From: Pirellulales bacterium
GTDB lineage: Bacteria; Planctomycetota; Planctomycetia; Pirellulales; Lacipirellulaceae
NCBI GenBank assembly: GCA_019636345.1
Contig: JAHBXQ010000001.1
Location: forward strand, 711,985-775,984
Direction of reading: 5' to 3'
DNA: 64,000 nucleotides
This document shows positions 1 through 8,919 of this stretch, one piece after another. The notes under the pieces are model-generated. The model was given only the letters and a program-made list of their open reading frames with translations, ran no database searches and was not told the DNA's origin. Position 1 is the stretch's first letter, and the number at the start of each line of letters is the position of its first letter. A program made the translations under genes and the position numbers.

Positions 1-68
1 TGGCGTACGACTTCTTCCGCCGCATCGCCGTCGCGACGCCGTACGGCAGTTATTCGACGCCTCCGTGA
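1..68 (+). CDS. 3' end of an unidentified upstream gene (partial)
   Basis: The frame whose first full codon is at base 3 is open from the window edge to a TGA at 66-68. It encodes the last 21 residues of a protein ending in GSYSTPP. A following gene with a clear ribosome binding site starts only 27 bp later, which is consistent with a gene end here. The tail is too short to identify a family. Confidence 0.5.
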   Translation, partial: AYDFFRRIAVATPYGSYSTPP

Positions 69-95
69 GCGGGGGACGCGAGGAGGAATGTGACG

Positions 96-311
96 ATGAG
101 CGACACCGAAAACCTGAGCCGGATCGTCTTTGGCGGGCGTGAACGGGCTGTTGCGGAACACGCGCCCCGCATCGCCGCCGAGGTCGAGGCTGAGTTTGCC
201 GAGCGGCTCCGCGGCGCGCCTTTCTGGCAACGTCTCCGGCTCAATCGCGAGATGCGCGCCGAAATCGAACGACGCCTCGAGCAAGTCGCTCCCAGCGACG
301 GGCTGTACTGA
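96..311 (+). CDS. Small hypothetical helical protein (71 aa)
   Basis: Function unknown. A strong AGGAGGA at 81-87 lies 8 nt before the ATG at 96, so I prefer that start to the in-frame GTG at 90, which sits too close to the site. The product is short, rich in Arg, Glu and Ala, and probably almost all alpha-helical, with no signal peptide or membrane segment. Its middle part (FWQRLRLNREMRAEIERRL) is an amphipathic charged helix. It follows the previous gene by 27 bp and may be co-transcribed with it. The strong ribosome binding site makes it likely to be real. Confidence 0.65.
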   Translation: MSDTENLSRIVFGGRERAVAEHAPRIAAEVEAEFAERLRGAPFWQRLRLNREMRAEIERRLEQVAPSDGLY

Positions 312-426
312 TCGCGCTTCACCGTCGCGACGCCGTCCTCCCTGCGCATCACCGTTCCCCTGGACGCGACCAAACGTGGTCGCCGACGGCGACGCCGCCG
401 CAACTCGCCCCGCTCCCTCGTTTGCC

Positions 427-3015
427 ATGTCTCGCACGGATTGCTTCGTCGTCGTGCCCCTCGCGCTGCTGCTCGTCTGTCGCGACGGCGGGTTGCTCGC
501 GGCGCCGCCGCGCGTGCTCGTCGAGGGCGTGCAGTTGGAACAAGTCGCGGCGGAGCCGGACCTGGTCACGCCGATCGGCGTCGCGTTCGATTCGCTAGGC
601 CGGCTGCTTGTCGTCGAATCGCACACCCACCAGCGGCCCGACGACTACCCCGGTCCCGCGGGGGATCGCCTGCGGCTGTACAGCGACTCCGACGGCGACG
701 GCCGACTCGACCGCTGGAGCACCTTTGCCGAGGGGTTCCAGCAGGCGATGAACGCGGCAGTCGCCCAGGACGGCGCCGTGTACGTGGTCACTCGTCGTGA
801 CGTGCATGTCTTGCGCGACGCCGATGGCGACGGCGTCGCCGACAGCGACGAAACGATCATCCGCCTGGAGACCGAAGCCGAGTACCCGCACAACGGACTG
901 GCGGGGATTGCACTCGCGCCGCAGTTCGGGGACGCCGGTTCAAACCCGGCCGGCGGGGGAATGTTTCTCGGACTCGGCGAGAACTTTGGCTTCCCGTATC
1001 AACTCGTCGGCTCCGACGGCAAGAGCGTCAGCGGTCGCGGCGGCGTGGGGTGCATCTTCGTCAGTCGGCAGGACGGCGCCGGACTGGCACGCTATGCCGA
1101 GGGGTTCTGGAACCCGTTTTCCGTGTGCCTCGCGCCGCACGGACGCGTGTTCACCGTCGACAACGACCCCGACGCGAGCCCCCCCTGCCGGCTGGTGCAT
1201 GTCGTCCACGCCGGCGACTACGGCCACCGCTGGGAATACGGCCGCGCCGGCGTCCACCCGCTTCAGGCGTGGGACGGCGAGTTGCCGGGGACGCTCCCCA
1301 TGGTTTGCGGCACGGGCGAGGCTCCGACGGCCGTGCTCGCGCATCGCGGCTGGCTGTGGGTCACGAGTTGGGGGGATTACCGGATCGAGCGGTATCGGCT
1401 GACGCCTCGCGGCGCAAGTTTCGGAGCCGACCGCGAGGTCGTCGTCCAGGGGGACGCCGACTTTCGTCCCACAGGCATGGCCGTCGCTCCCGACGGCTCG
1501 CTGTGGTTCGCCGACTGGGTCGACCGCAGTTACGCCGTCCACGGCAAGGGGCGGCTCTGGCGGCTCACGCTCCCCGCTGAGGCAGACGCTCCGGACTTGC
1601 CGGAGAACGAGACGGAAACGACGGTCCGCCGACTCGCGGAGTCGCTGACTCCGCCCCCTGGCAACGGTCGTTTGTCGCGTCCCGTGAATCGTCGTCAAGA
1701 CGTCGGAGAGGGAATCGAGCGACTCCTCAATTCCGACGATCCCTTCGACCGGCAGTTGGCGTGGAACGTGGGAGCCGAACGCGACCGGTTTGCTCACGGG
1801 CGCCAGCGCGAGCTTTCGCCCCGCGGCCGACTCGCCGAACTCCAGCAGGCCGCGTGGAACATCGGTCGGCAAGCGAGCACGGAGTTCAGCGGGACGTGGC
1901 TCCAAACGCTCGCCCTCAAAGGCCTCGCCGATCCGGATCCTGACGTGCGGCTCTATGCCGTTCGGCTCGTCGCTCGCCATCGGGAGGAACTCCGCAACCT
2001 ACGCGACGCGGTCGCCGCGTTGCTCGACGGTCCGATTCCTGACGAGCGTTACTTCCTCGCCGTCCTGAGCGCCCTCGACTGGCTCGACGGCGACGGCGCG
2101 CCGCGGCACAGCGGCATTGGCGACGGGCTGTTGGCGCGCGAGCTGCGCAATCGGCGCCGCTCGCCCGAGTTGCACGCGCTCGCACTGCGGCTTATTTCGC
2201 CCGATCACAAGCAGCTCACGCTCGCGGCGCTGCGCACGTACCTCGAATCGCCGTCGCTTGTGCTGCAGATCGAGGCGATCCGCACGCTCGCGCGGCAAAG
2301 CAATCCCGATCGCTTCACGGCGTTGAGCGAGATCGCGACCGACGTCGCACGTTCGGACAAGCAGCGGGCCATCGCCGTCACGGGGCTGGCGGCCGAGGCC
2401 GCCGGGAGGCAACCGTTGCTCGCGGAGCTCGCTGCGAGCGGCCCCCCGCAAACGGCCGCCGAGGCGGCGCGCGTGCTGCGACTCGCCGGTCTGCGTCCCG
2501 CCCCCGCGGAGGAGAAGCCGGCCGCCGAGGACTTGGCCGCCTGGAACGAACTGCTCGCCGCGGGTGGCGACGCCGATGCCGGCGAGCGGCTGTTCTTCAC
2601 ACCCGCGGGCCCTCAATGTGCGGCTTGTCACCAGCACGGCGGCCGCGGCGGGCGCGTCGGCCCCGACTTGGCGCGCATCGGCCGGCAGCAATCGCGCGAG
2701 CGGATCATTGCGTCGATCCTGCGGCCCGACCGCGAGGTCGCTCCGCAGTATCAGGCGTGGACGCTGCTCACGGACGACGGCAAGTCGCGGCTGGGACTCA
2801 AACTCCCGCAAGGCGGCGACAACGGTCAGGAAAGCTATGCCGATCCCAGCGGCCGGACGTTCACCCTCTCCAGCGACCAGATCGAGCTCCGCAGCCCGAG
2901 CACCGAGTCGATCATGCCGTCGGGGCTGCAGCAAACGATGTCGATTGCCGACCTACGCGACCTCGTCGCGTTTCTCATGAGCGATCCCGAGAGCGGGGTC
3001 GACGCGACTCCGTAG
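427..3015 (+). CDS. PVC-type haem-domain protein (secreted, propeller + HEAT + c-type haem)
   Basis: Exported protein of 862 aa from the ATG at 427. A longer upstream frame exists, but residues 1-26 from this start form a signal peptide ending LLAAPP. Residues about 28-380 resemble the PVC-type N-terminal propeller or membrane-bound dehydrogenase domain. They contain two Ca-binding-like acidic loops, DSDGDG near residue 87 and DADGDG further on. Residues about 480-700 are HEAT-like helical repeats. Residues 731-735 form the haem c motif CAACH, in the usual planctomycete haem-domain context (GGRVGPDLARIG). Family knowledge: these are multi-domain periplasmic proteins, very expanded in planctomycetes, with unproven electron-transfer or sugar-oxidation roles. 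The substrate cannot be told from sequence. Confidence 0.9.
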   Translation: MSRTDCFVVVPLALLLVCRDGGLLAAPPRVLVEGVQLEQVAAEPDLVTPIGVAFDSLGRLLVVESHTHQRPDDYPGPAGDRLRLYSDSDGDGRLDRWSTFAEGFQQAMNAAVAQDGAVYVVTRRDVHVLRDADGDGVADSDETIIRLETEAEYPHNGLAGIALAPQFGDAGSNPAGGGMFLGLGENFGFPYQLVGSDGKSVSGRGGVGCIFVSRQDGAGLARYAEGFWNPFSVCLAPHGRVFTVDNDPDASPPCRLVHVVHAGDYGHRWEYGRAGVHPLQAWDGELPGTLPMVCGTGEAPTAVLAHRGWLWVTSWGDYRIERYRLTPRGASFGADREVVVQGDADFRPTGMAVAPDGSLWFADWVDRSYAVHGKGRLWRLTLPAEADAPDLPENETETTVRRLAESLTPPPGNGRLSRPVNRRQDVGEGIERLLNSDDPFDRQLAWNVGAERDRFAHGRQRELSPRGRLAELQQAAWNIGRQASTEFSGTWLQTLALKGLADPDPDVRLYAVRLVARHREELRNLRDAVAALLDGPIPDERYFLAVLSALDWLDGDGAPRHSGIGDGLLARELRNRRRSPELHALALRLISPDHKQLTLAALRTYLESPSLVLQIEAIRTLARQSNPDRFTALSEIATDVARSDKQRAIAVTGLAAEAAGRQPLLAELAASGPPQTAAEAARVLRLAGLRPAPAEEKPAAEDLAAWNELLAAGGDADAGERLFFTPAGPQCAACHQHGGRGGRVGPDLARIGRQQSRERIIASILRPDREVAPQYQAWTLLTDDGKSRLGLKLPQGGDNGQESYADPSGRTFTLSSDQIELRSPSTESIMPSGLQQTMSIADLRDLVAFLMSDPESGVDATP

Positions 3016-3160
3016 CAGGATGACGAGAAAGAGGACAGGCTCGCGGACCAATGCCGCCATGTCCTCCGACAGCAGCCGGCATGTTGCGAGCGATCCTGCA
3101 CCTTTCCCCGTTTCACGATTGTCGGGCTCGGCGGGTCTCCAAAGCGAGGGACTCCGCCGA

Positions 3161-3189
3161 TTGAGGGATCGACGCCGTGGGCGTAGAAT
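3161..3189 (+). promoter_or_regulatory. Candidate sigma70-type promoter of purF
   Basis: TTGAGG at 3161-3166 and TAGAAT at 3184-3189 are separated by 17 bp. They lie about 115 bp before the purF ATG in the 288-bp gap after the haem-domain gene. This is a match by eye only. Confidence 0.4.
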
Positions 3190-3303
3190 CGTGCTTAACG
3201 CTGCGGTCGCGCCGCGGGCGAGGACGCCGCGGCTCGCACGGGCCGTCGTGAGCGGCTCGCTCTCCCCCTCCCCCCTCCGATCCCCGCCTCCGACCTCTCC
3301 TCC

Positions 3304-4881
3304 ATGAGCGAACTCCATCACGAGTGCGGCGTCGCGGCCATCTACCACTTGGCCGGGAGCTCGCACAGCCCGCTCTGCCCGCCGCAGGGGCCTGCGGAAA
3401 CCTCGCGGCTCATGCCGCGGATGCTGCTGGACATCCAGAATCGCGGCCAGCTCTCGGCGGGGATGACCACGTACAACCCCGACCGCAACCAACTGATCGA
3501 CAATTACCGCAAACTGGGAACGGTCAGCGAAGTCTTCCGCCTCAATCATCGCGGCAAATGCGAGTCGCTGATGCGCGAGTACGCCGGCCGGGCGGCGATC
3601 GGCCATGTGCGCTACGCCACGTGCGGCGGCGAGGACCGCAGCTACGCCCAGCCGTTCGAGCGGCACCATCTGCAGAAGCACAAGTGGTTCAGCTTCGCCT
3701 TCAACGGGCAGTTGGCCAATTACGCCGCGCTCCGCGACAAGCTGCTGGCCGAGGACGATCATCATCTGGCGCGCACGACCGACACCGAAATCATCATGCA
3801 CGAGATCAGCCGCGAGCTGAGCGGGGATCGCCGGATGCCGCTGATCGAGGTGATGCGGAACCTCGCCCCCCGGTTCGACGGGGCGTACAGTCTGGCGCTG
3901 CTGAACGCCCAGGGCGAAATGTTGATCGCCCGCGACCCGCTGGGGGTCAAGCCGATGTGTTACGCGATCGAGGGCCCGCTGCTGGCAGCGGCCAGCGAAA
4001 GCGTCGCCCTGCTGAACCTCGGCTTCCGCAAGGACTCGATCAAGTCGCTCGACCCCGGCGTTGCGATCACCGTCGTCGACAATCGGATTTCGATCGATCG
4101 GTTCAGCGAGGTCTCGCGCCGGGCCCATTGTTTCTTCGAATGGATCTACTTCGCCAACGTCGCCAGCACGATGGACGACCGCAGCGTTTACCTCGCTCGC
4201 AAGACGCTGGGCGAGGAACTGGCCCGGGTCGAGACGCTTTCCAAGGACGACGATCTGATCGTCGTTCCGGTGCCCGACACCAGCAAAGCGGCGGCCGACG
4301 CCATGGCGTACCGCCTGGGGGTGCCGTGTCTCGAAGGGTTGATCCGCAATCGCTACTCGGGCCGGACCTTCATCGAGGGGGGCGCCGGTCGCGAGGCGAA
4401 AGCGGCCGCCAAGTACACGCCGCTCCCCGAGGTCCTCTCCGGCAAGCGGGTGCTGTTGGTCGAGGACTCGATCGTCCGCTCGACCACGATGCGGGTGCTG
4501 ATCAAGAAGATTCGCGAGGTCGGCGGTGCCAAGGAAATCCACGTCCGGGTCGCCTGCCCGCCGATCCTGGCGCCCTGCTTCTACGGGATCGACATGTCGA
4601 CGATCGGCGAGTTGTTCGCCCCCCCCTTTCTGGGCGAGGGGGAAGCGACCGCCGAGACCTTTGCCGCGATGGCCGCCGCGCTGGGCGCCGACTCGCTGCG
4701 TTACCTCCCGGTCGAGGCGATCGCCCGGTCGATCGGCAAGCCCGCCGACGAGCTTTGCCGAGCGTGCATCACCGGGGACTACCCAAGCCCCTGGGGGCAG
4801 AAACTGTACCAAGTCGCGCTCGATCAGTACCGCAGCGACGACGCCCCCGAAGGCCGGACGTACGAAGCGGCGGGCGTGTAG
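3304..4881 (+). CDS. purF: Amidophosphoribosyltransferase
   Basis: First step of purine biosynthesis: PRPP plus glutamine gives 5-phosphoribosylamine. The protein has 525 aa. The N-terminal class II glutamine amidotransferase domain (about 8-270) begins with ECGVAAIY. Cys8 would be the nucleophile after removal of a short propeptide, as in the Bacillus-type enzyme. Typical motifs follow: [22 protein letters not shown] and DPLGVKPM. The C-terminal phosphoribosyltransferase domain has the PRPP-binding signature [13 protein letters not shown] near residues 383-395. Length and motif order fit the family. It is a single gene behind a candidate promoter at 3161-3189, with no other purine gene beside it. 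Confidence 0.95.
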   Translation: MSELHHECGVAAIYHLAGSSHSPLCPPQGPAETSRLMPRMLLDIQNRGQLSAGMTTYNPDRNQLIDNYRKLGTVSEVFRLNHRGKCESLMREYAGRAAIGHVRYATCGGEDRSYAQPFERHHLQKHKWFSFAFNGQLANYAALRDKLLAEDDHHLARTTDTEIIMHEISRELSGDRRMPLIEVMRNLAPRFDGAYSLALLNAQGEMLIARDPLGVKPMCYAIEGPLLAAASESVALLNLGFRKDSIKSLDPGVAITVVDNRISIDRFSEVSRRAHCFFEWIYFANVASTMDDRSVYLARKTLGEELARVETLSKDDDLIVVPVPDTSKAAADAMAYRLGVPCLEGLIRNRYSGRTFIEGGAGREAKAAAKYTPLPEVLSGKRVLLVEDSIVRSTTMRVLIKKIREVGGAKEIHVRVACPPILAPCFYGIDMSTIGELFAPPFLGEGEATAETFAAMAAALGADSLRYLPVEAIARSIGKPADELCRACITGDYPSPWGQKLYQVALDQYRSDDAPEGRTYEAAGV

Positions 4882-4901
4882 CCCTCAGACGCTTGCCCAA
4901 C

Positions 4902-4970
4902 AGCCGCGAGGCCCCGCCTCGCCGGCAGAACCCTGTTGCAGCGCCGCCGGCGAGGTAGGACCTCGCGGCT
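4902..4970. repeat. 25-bp inverted repeat (dispersed palindrome or terminator-like hairpin)
   Basis: Left arm 4902-4926 and right arm 4946-4970 are near-perfect reverse complements (GCCGCGAGG...CCTCGCCGGC), with a 19-nt loop. It lies 20 bp after the purF stop and could end transcription, but no T-run follows. It may be a REP-like element. Confidence 0.6.
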
Positions 4971-5041
4971 ATTGGTCGATGCGTCGCTTGAAGGGATTGG
5001 CGGAGTTTGAACTCCGATTCTTTGAGCTCAGCGGTTTCGAG

Positions 5042-5587
5042 ATGCAGCCAAAAAAACTTCGCTTCAAGGTAAGTGATCTCCTGGTGGGAATGACTCTCTG
5101 CGCGATTTGCTGCCTCGCCTGGGTTCATACAGGAGATCGCCTCCTGGCCGGCGTTTCCTACCTAGTCGACCGCATGAGGAGCTGGGACATTGGCATATCG
5201 GTATTGTGCTACGCGCTCTTCTCACTCGGCTTCATTGGCGGCTGGTTTTCTCGGCGCAAACAAGACGCAAAGCCACGCCTTGTCCTAACTGGAGCTGTCG
5301 TCGCGATCATCAACCTGGGAATGTACTTGATCTATGATATGGGGCTTGCATTTGTTGAGCATGACGCGAAAGAACGGTATTTGCCACTTGCTGAAGGAAT
5401 GGAAATCCTCGTTGAAATTCGCTCTTCCGGTCTGCTGCTGTGGTTTGCCGGTATGCTGACCGCGGCAACGTTCTATTCGTCCTGGGCGTTCCAGGGTAAG
5501 TGGCAGCCATTCGTCATCGGCTGCGCCGTGGCGATTTGGGGGGTGATCATGACGATGAGCTTTCTATTCGCTGCGGCCTCGCTCTAG
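5042..5587 (+). CDS. Hypothetical integral membrane protein (181 aa)
   Basis: Unrecognised membrane protein. Five hydrophobic stretches are visible: about residues 10-27, 43-62, 77-100, 120-137 and 150-175. The N-terminus (MQPKKLRFKVSDLLVGMTL) resembles the basic-then-hydrophobic starts of many small planctomycete membrane proteins, so I chose the ATG at 5042. The frame is open back to an ATG at 4979, just beyond the inverted repeat, but neither start has a good ribosome binding site. It stands alone between purF and the convergent trmB. Its G+C is lower than that of its neighbours. No function can be assigned. Confidence 0.65.
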   Translation: MQPKKLRFKVSDLLVGMTLCAICCLAWVHTGDRLLAGVSYLVDRMRSWDIGISVLCYALFSLGFIGGWFSRRKQDAKPRLVLTGAVVAIINLGMYLIYDMGLAFVEHDAKERYLPLAEGMEILVEIRSSGLLLWFAGMLTAATFYSSWAFQGKWQPFVIGCAVAIWGVIMTMSFLFAAASL

Positions 5588-5637
5588 CAGCACGATCACA
5601 CTGCAATCGGGGCGCGTTTTGCTCCGCTCCACGCACT

Positions 5638-6279
5638 CTACGCCTTCTCGAACTCCGACCGATAGATCGGCAGCCCCGCTTGGCGTTTGCGGCGTTCGAA
5701 GTGCGTCAGATAATCGAGGTCGTGCTCGGGGTCGCGCTCCGGGACTGGCAGCGGACCGACGAGCGGCGTCTTCTCGGCGATCAGTTCCAGCGTCGTCCGG
5801 AAGTATTCCTCGACGTCGGTCCAGAAATGGAGCCGCCCCCCCGGGACGAGCGTGCGGGCGACGTCGGTCAGGAACTCCTCGTTCATCACCCGCCGCTTCT
5901 TGTGTCGCGCTTTCCACCACGGGTCGGGAAAGTACACGTGCACCGCGGCGAGCGTGGCGTCGGGGAGGAACTCGCGGAACAGTCGCAGGCCGTCGCCGTG
6001 AACAATCTTCGCGTTGGCGAGCCCCCGCTTGGCGAGCCGGGCGGCGATGAACCGGGCGTACTTCGTGCCGACTTCGATCCCCAGGAAATCATGGTCGGGA
6101 ACGGCGATCGCCGCGTTCTGCAGAAACAGCCCCTTGCCGCTGCCAACTTCGATCTCCAGCGGCGCGACGCGGCCGAACAACTCGGCGGCGCTCCACGGCT
6201 GGGGCAGCGTCTCCAGCGTGGCGTGGTGCCGCGACAGATCGAGCGCGGGGTCGATCTTAGGAAGTGCGCGGCGGCCCAT
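5638..6279 (-). CDS. trmB: tRNA (guanine-N7-)-methyltransferase TrmB
   Basis: Methylates G46 in the variable loop of tRNAs using S-adenosylmethionine. The protein has 213 aa from the ATG at 6279; an in-frame start 12 codons upstream is possible. The SAM-binding motif LEIEVGSGKGLFLQ and the family signature YFPDPWWKARHKKRR are both present, followed by GGRLHFWTDVEEY and a C-terminal YRSEFEKA as in TrmB. Length matches the family. It is the last gene of a minus-strand run (pyrC, small basic protein, FabZ-like, trmB). A 21-bp imperfect palindrome separates it from the FabZ-like gene, so it may have its own promoter. Confidence 0.95.
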   Translation of the reverse strand: MGRRALPKIDPALDLSRHHATLETLPQPWSAAELFGRVAPLEIEVGSGKGLFLQNAAIAVPDHDFLGIEVGTKYARFIAARLAKRGLANAKIVHGDGLRLFREFLPDATLAAVHVYFPDPWWKARHKKRRVMNEEFLTDVARTLVPGGRLHFWTDVEEYFRTTLELIAEKTPLVGPLPVPERDPEHDLDYLTHFERRKRQAGLPIYRSEFEKA

Positions 6280-6300
6280 GGTTGTCTCGGGAAACGGCCA

Positions 6301-6366
6301 ATGACCAAATCGCAATGACCAATGACCGGCGCCTCCGCGTCCCAGCGGTCATTGGGACTTGGTCAT
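6301..6366. repeat. Imperfect palindrome built from ATGACC/GGTCAT units
   Basis: Left part 6301-6328 (ATGACCAAATCGCAATGACC followed by a second AATGACCG) pairs with right part 6346-6366 (CGGTCATTGG, then ACTTGGTCAT). The whole gap between the FabZ-like gene and trmB is taken up by this structure. It is probably a dispersed intergenic palindrome rather than a gene-specific operator. Confidence 0.6.
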
Positions 6367-6383
6367 GGGGCATTCGCGGAGCG

Positions 6384-6893
6384 TCACATCGCCTTCGCCA
6401 GCTCGTCGACCGGCAGCGGGATGCCGGTGATCTCGCCCTCGCAGACGATGTTCGTGCCGACGAACTCCTCGAACTTGCAGATCACCAGTCGCCCCGGGCG
6501 ATGCTTGAGCACTTTTGTCGAGATGACCAGCCGGTCCCCCGGCTTCACGATGCCGCGGAACCGCACCTTGTCGAGCCCGCCGAAGCCGACCACCTTGGCG
6601 CCGGCCAAGTCGTGGGCCTGCACGTGGTACGACAGCACCTGGGCGGCCGCCTCGCACATGATCACGCCCGGCATGAGCGGCAGACCCGGCATGTGGCCGC
6701 TCACCCAGAACTCGTGGTCGGTGATGTCACGGTAGCCGACGCACACATGCCGCTCGACGTCGTCGTAGACGATGGCCGTGAGCGCCTCCATGTGGTGACG
6801 CTGCGGGATCACCGCGCGGATCGCCTCGATGTCGGCGACCACGTGGTCGAAGTCCAACACGCCGGGATCGACAATCCACTCTCGAGCAGCCAC
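6384..6893 (-). CDS. fabZ: FabZ-like 3-hydroxyacyl-ACP dehydratase
   Basis: Hot-dog fold protein of 169 aa in the beta-hydroxyacyl-ACP dehydratase FabA/FabZ family. The catalytic pair is visible as His67 in GHMPGLPLMPGV and Glu81 in CEAAAQV, matching the family HFPGxPxMPGV...EAxAQ pattern with Met in place of Phe. Family role: removal of water from 3-hydroxyacyl-ACP in fatty-acid elongation, in the cytoplasm. It lies 86 bp downstream of the small basic protein gene. The N-terminal ~30 residues differ from the short E. coli form and bear a planctomycete-like leader (REWIVDPGVLDFDHVVAD), so it could serve a specialised acyl pathway instead of general elongation. Confidence 0.85.
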   Translation of the reverse strand: MAAREWIVDPGVLDFDHVVADIEAIRAVIPQRHHMEALTAIVYDDVERHVCVGYRDITDHEFWVSGHMPGLPLMPGVIMCEAAAQVLSYHVQAHDLAGAKVVGFGGLDKVRFRGIVKPGDRLVISTKVLKHRPGRLVICKFEEFVGTNIVCEGEITGIPLPVDELAKAM

Positions 6894-6979
6894 GGCAACC
6901 TTGTCCTGCTACGGTCCCAGCGCCGACCTGCGGCCGGGCGCAAACCAAACGAGGCGTTCGACGACGGAAGTTCGTCGGC

Positions 6980-7078
6980 TCAGGTCTTCACGCGCTGGCG
7001 GCGGTTCTTGCGGGGGCGGCTGCACGCGGGGCGTTTGCCGTGGTTGGCTTTCTTGACTTTGCGACCGGGCTTGGCCAT
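6980..7078 (-). CDS. Very small basic ribosomal-type protein (32 aa)
   Basis: ATG at 7078 to TGA at 6980-6982 encodes 32 residues, starting MAKPGRKVKKANHGKRP and ending QRVKT. About half of the residues are Arg or Lys, and there is a single Cys. The N-terminal MAKPGRKxKKANHG pattern and the absence of acidic residues are typical of tiny ribosomal proteins of the bTHX/bL37 kind. I cannot assign it to a named family. It sits between pyrC and the FabZ-like gene with a weak AGGAA upstream. Its size and coherent composition argue for a real gene rather than chance. Confidence 0.6.
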   Translation of the reverse strand: MAKPGRKVKKANHGKRPACSRPRKNRRQRVKT

Positions 7079-7230
7079 GGATCGGGTTCCTGACTCGGGA
7101 GTGTGCGGAGACGCCCCGCAAGGGCGCAACGCTGGCGCCGCGGGGCAAGTCCCGAATTCTAGCAGTTCCCCCCCGCGGCGAAAAGTCGGGCCCTCCGGCG
7201 CCAGTCCCCCGAAAATGCCCGCTCGTCGTC

Positions 7231-7251
7231 GGCGGGTGGCGGGTGGCGGGT
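7231..7251. repeat. Short tandem repeat, three GGCGGGT units
   Basis: Three exact 7-bp units directly precede the quasi-palindromic element at 7255. No function is apparent. Confidence 0.7.
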
Positions 7252-7254
7252 GGC

Positions 7255-7309
7255 TGGGGTCGAACGAAGTGAGCCCCCAGCGAATCCCCTGGGGGCTCCG
7301 CTGCGCTGC
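7255..7309. repeat. Quasi-palindromic dispersed element, copy A (partial)
   Basis: The core is TGGGGTCGAACGAAGT, then GAGCCCCCAG, an 8-bp loop, CTGGGGGCTC and CGCTGCGCTG. It is the reverse orientation of copies B (13172-13267) and C (54150-54244) and lacks their outer end. It lies in the 320-bp gap between pyrC and the small basic protein gene. Nothing else stands out in that gap. Confidence 0.8.
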
Positions 7310-7398
7310 CGGGCGAGCCGCGCCGGCAGTCCTCCGACGTCCGTGGGCCGCCGTTGGGAGCGGGCGGGGAGTCGGTCAGCGGCATCGCTCCCGCTCCC

Positions 7399-8727
7399 TC
7401 ACGTCGTCGCCCAGTAGCCGCCCCGAGCGTGATCGTATTGGGCCTCGGCCCCGCGGCAGTCGTCCTGGACCGCTCCGTCGACGAACGCCGTTCGTCCCCG
7501 GACCCACGTTCGGACCGGCCACCCGGTGAGCGTCGCCCCGTCCCAGGCGCTCCAGCCGCACTTGGTCAGTTGCTCGGCGTTGCGAACCGCGGCGGTCTTC
7601 TCGAGGTCCACGAGCACGAGGTCGGCGTCGTAGCCGATCTCGATCCGTCCCTTGCCGACCAGATCCCAGACCCGCGCCGGGGCGTCGCACATCCAGTGCA
7701 CGACCTGTTGGAGCGTGCACCGGCCGCGGCGGACCTGATCGAGCATCAGCGCCAGCGAGTTCTCGACGTTCGGCATCCCCGAGGGGGAGCCCGGGTACGC
7801 GACCTGCTTCTCGGCAAGCGTGTGGGGAGCATGGTCGGTGGCGATCACCTGGATCCGCCCGTCGGCCAGCGCTCGCCACAACTCGTCGGCGTCCGCGCGG
7901 GTCTTGAGCGACGGGTTCATCTGCGCGAGCGTCCCCAGCCGCGGGTAGTCGTCGACCGACAGCAGCAGGTGGTGCGGACACGCCTCGGCGGTCACCAGCC
8001 CCCCGGGATCGGCGAGCAACTGCGTCTCTTCGCCGGTCGACATGTGGAGCACGTGAAACCGATGCCGATGCCGCTTCGCCAGGTCGACGGCGCGCCGGGT
8101 GGCGATGACCGCTGCGGCGACGTCGCGGACCCGCGAGTGGTCGGCGACGTCGGTCGAGCCGCTCAGCCGCCGGGCGTTGGCCCGCACCGTGGATTCGTCC
8201 TCGCAGTGGGCGCAGATCGGCAGGGTCGTCTCGGCGAAAATCGCTTCCAGAGCGTCCTGGTCGTCGACCAGCAGGTCCCCGGTGCTCGAGCCGATGAAGA
8301 TTTTGATCCCCGGCGTGCGCCGAGCCGCCTTCAGCTCGGCCAGATTGCCCGGGGTGGCCCCGATGTAGAACCCGTAGTTGACCAGCGACTTCGCTGCAGC
8401 CAACGCGAGCTTTTCCTCGACCCGCTCTTGGGTCGTCGCGTTGGGGACCGTGTTGGGCATCTCCAGGAACGTCGTGACCCCCCCCTTGGCGCACGCCCGG
8501 CTGGCTGTCCGCAGATCCTCCTTGTGGGTCAGCCCCGGCTCGCGGAAGTGGACCTGATCGTCGATCACTCCGGGGATGAGGTGCAGCCCGGCCGCGTCGA
8601 CCGTTTCGTCGGCGCGCGTCTGGACCGCCGGGTCGATCGCCGCGATGGCGGCCCCGTCCACCAGCACGGCCGTCCGCAGCGTCTCGCCGGGGAGCACGAC
8701 CTGCGCGTTTTTGATGAGCGTTTTCAT
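7399..8727 (-). CDS. pyrC: Dihydroorotase (class I)
   Basis: Third step of pyrimidine synthesis, closing carbamoyl-aspartate to dihydroorotate. The protein has 442 aa from the ATG at 8727; the open frame continues upstream but without family similarity. The metal-binding motif reads [11 protein letters not shown], so the first His of the usual DxHxH is Gln. Other ligands are present: [19 protein letters not shown] and TDHAPHT. The [14 protein letters not shown] segment is typical of class I enzymes. The Gln variant is known to me from related class I sequences in some phyla, so activity is still expected. It starts a minus-strand run; the divergent gene is the pseudouridine synthase at 8920. 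Confidence 0.93.
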   Translation of the reverse strand: MKTLIKNAQVVLPGETLRTAVLVDGAAIAAIDPAVQTRADETVDAAGLHLIPGVIDDQVHFREPGLTHKEDLRTASRACAKGGVTTFLEMPNTVPNATTQERVEEKLALAAAKSLVNYGFYIGATPGNLAELKAARRTPGIKIFIGSSTGDLLVDDQDALEAIFAETTLPICAHCEDESTVRANARRLSGSTDVADHSRVRDVAAAVIATRRAVDLAKRHRHRFHVLHMSTGEETQLLADPGGLVTAEACPHHLLLSVDDYPRLGTLAQMNPSLKTRADADELWRALADGRIQVIATDHAPHTLAEKQVAYPGSPSGMPNVENSLALMLDQVRRGRCTLQQVVHWMCDAPARVWDLVGKGRIEIGYDADLVLVDLEKTAAVRNAEQLTKCGWSAWDGATLTGWPVRTWVRGRTAFVDGAVQDDCRGAEAQYDHARGGYWATT

Positions 8728-8919
8728 GCGGCGGGATGATTGAGTGAGCAGGCGATCTGGGACGCGAGTTTGTTGTATCACGCCGCTTCCCAGCCAGAAA
8801 CCGGCGGCCGGGGGCGCGAAGCCTCCCATTGAGCGCTTGGATCGCCGATCGTATCTGGGTTTCCGCCGGCCGCGCAGCTACGATAGGTGTTCCGAACACT
8901 CCAACCAAATAAGCGTGCC

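Noticed and set aside
2953-4812. 619-codon open frame antisense to purF
   Set aside because: purF is unambiguous on the plus strand, and the antisense product has shadow-type composition.
7231-7251. Possible start of a CRISPR or satellite array (GGCGGGT units)
   Set aside because: Only three adjacent 7-bp units with no spacers.
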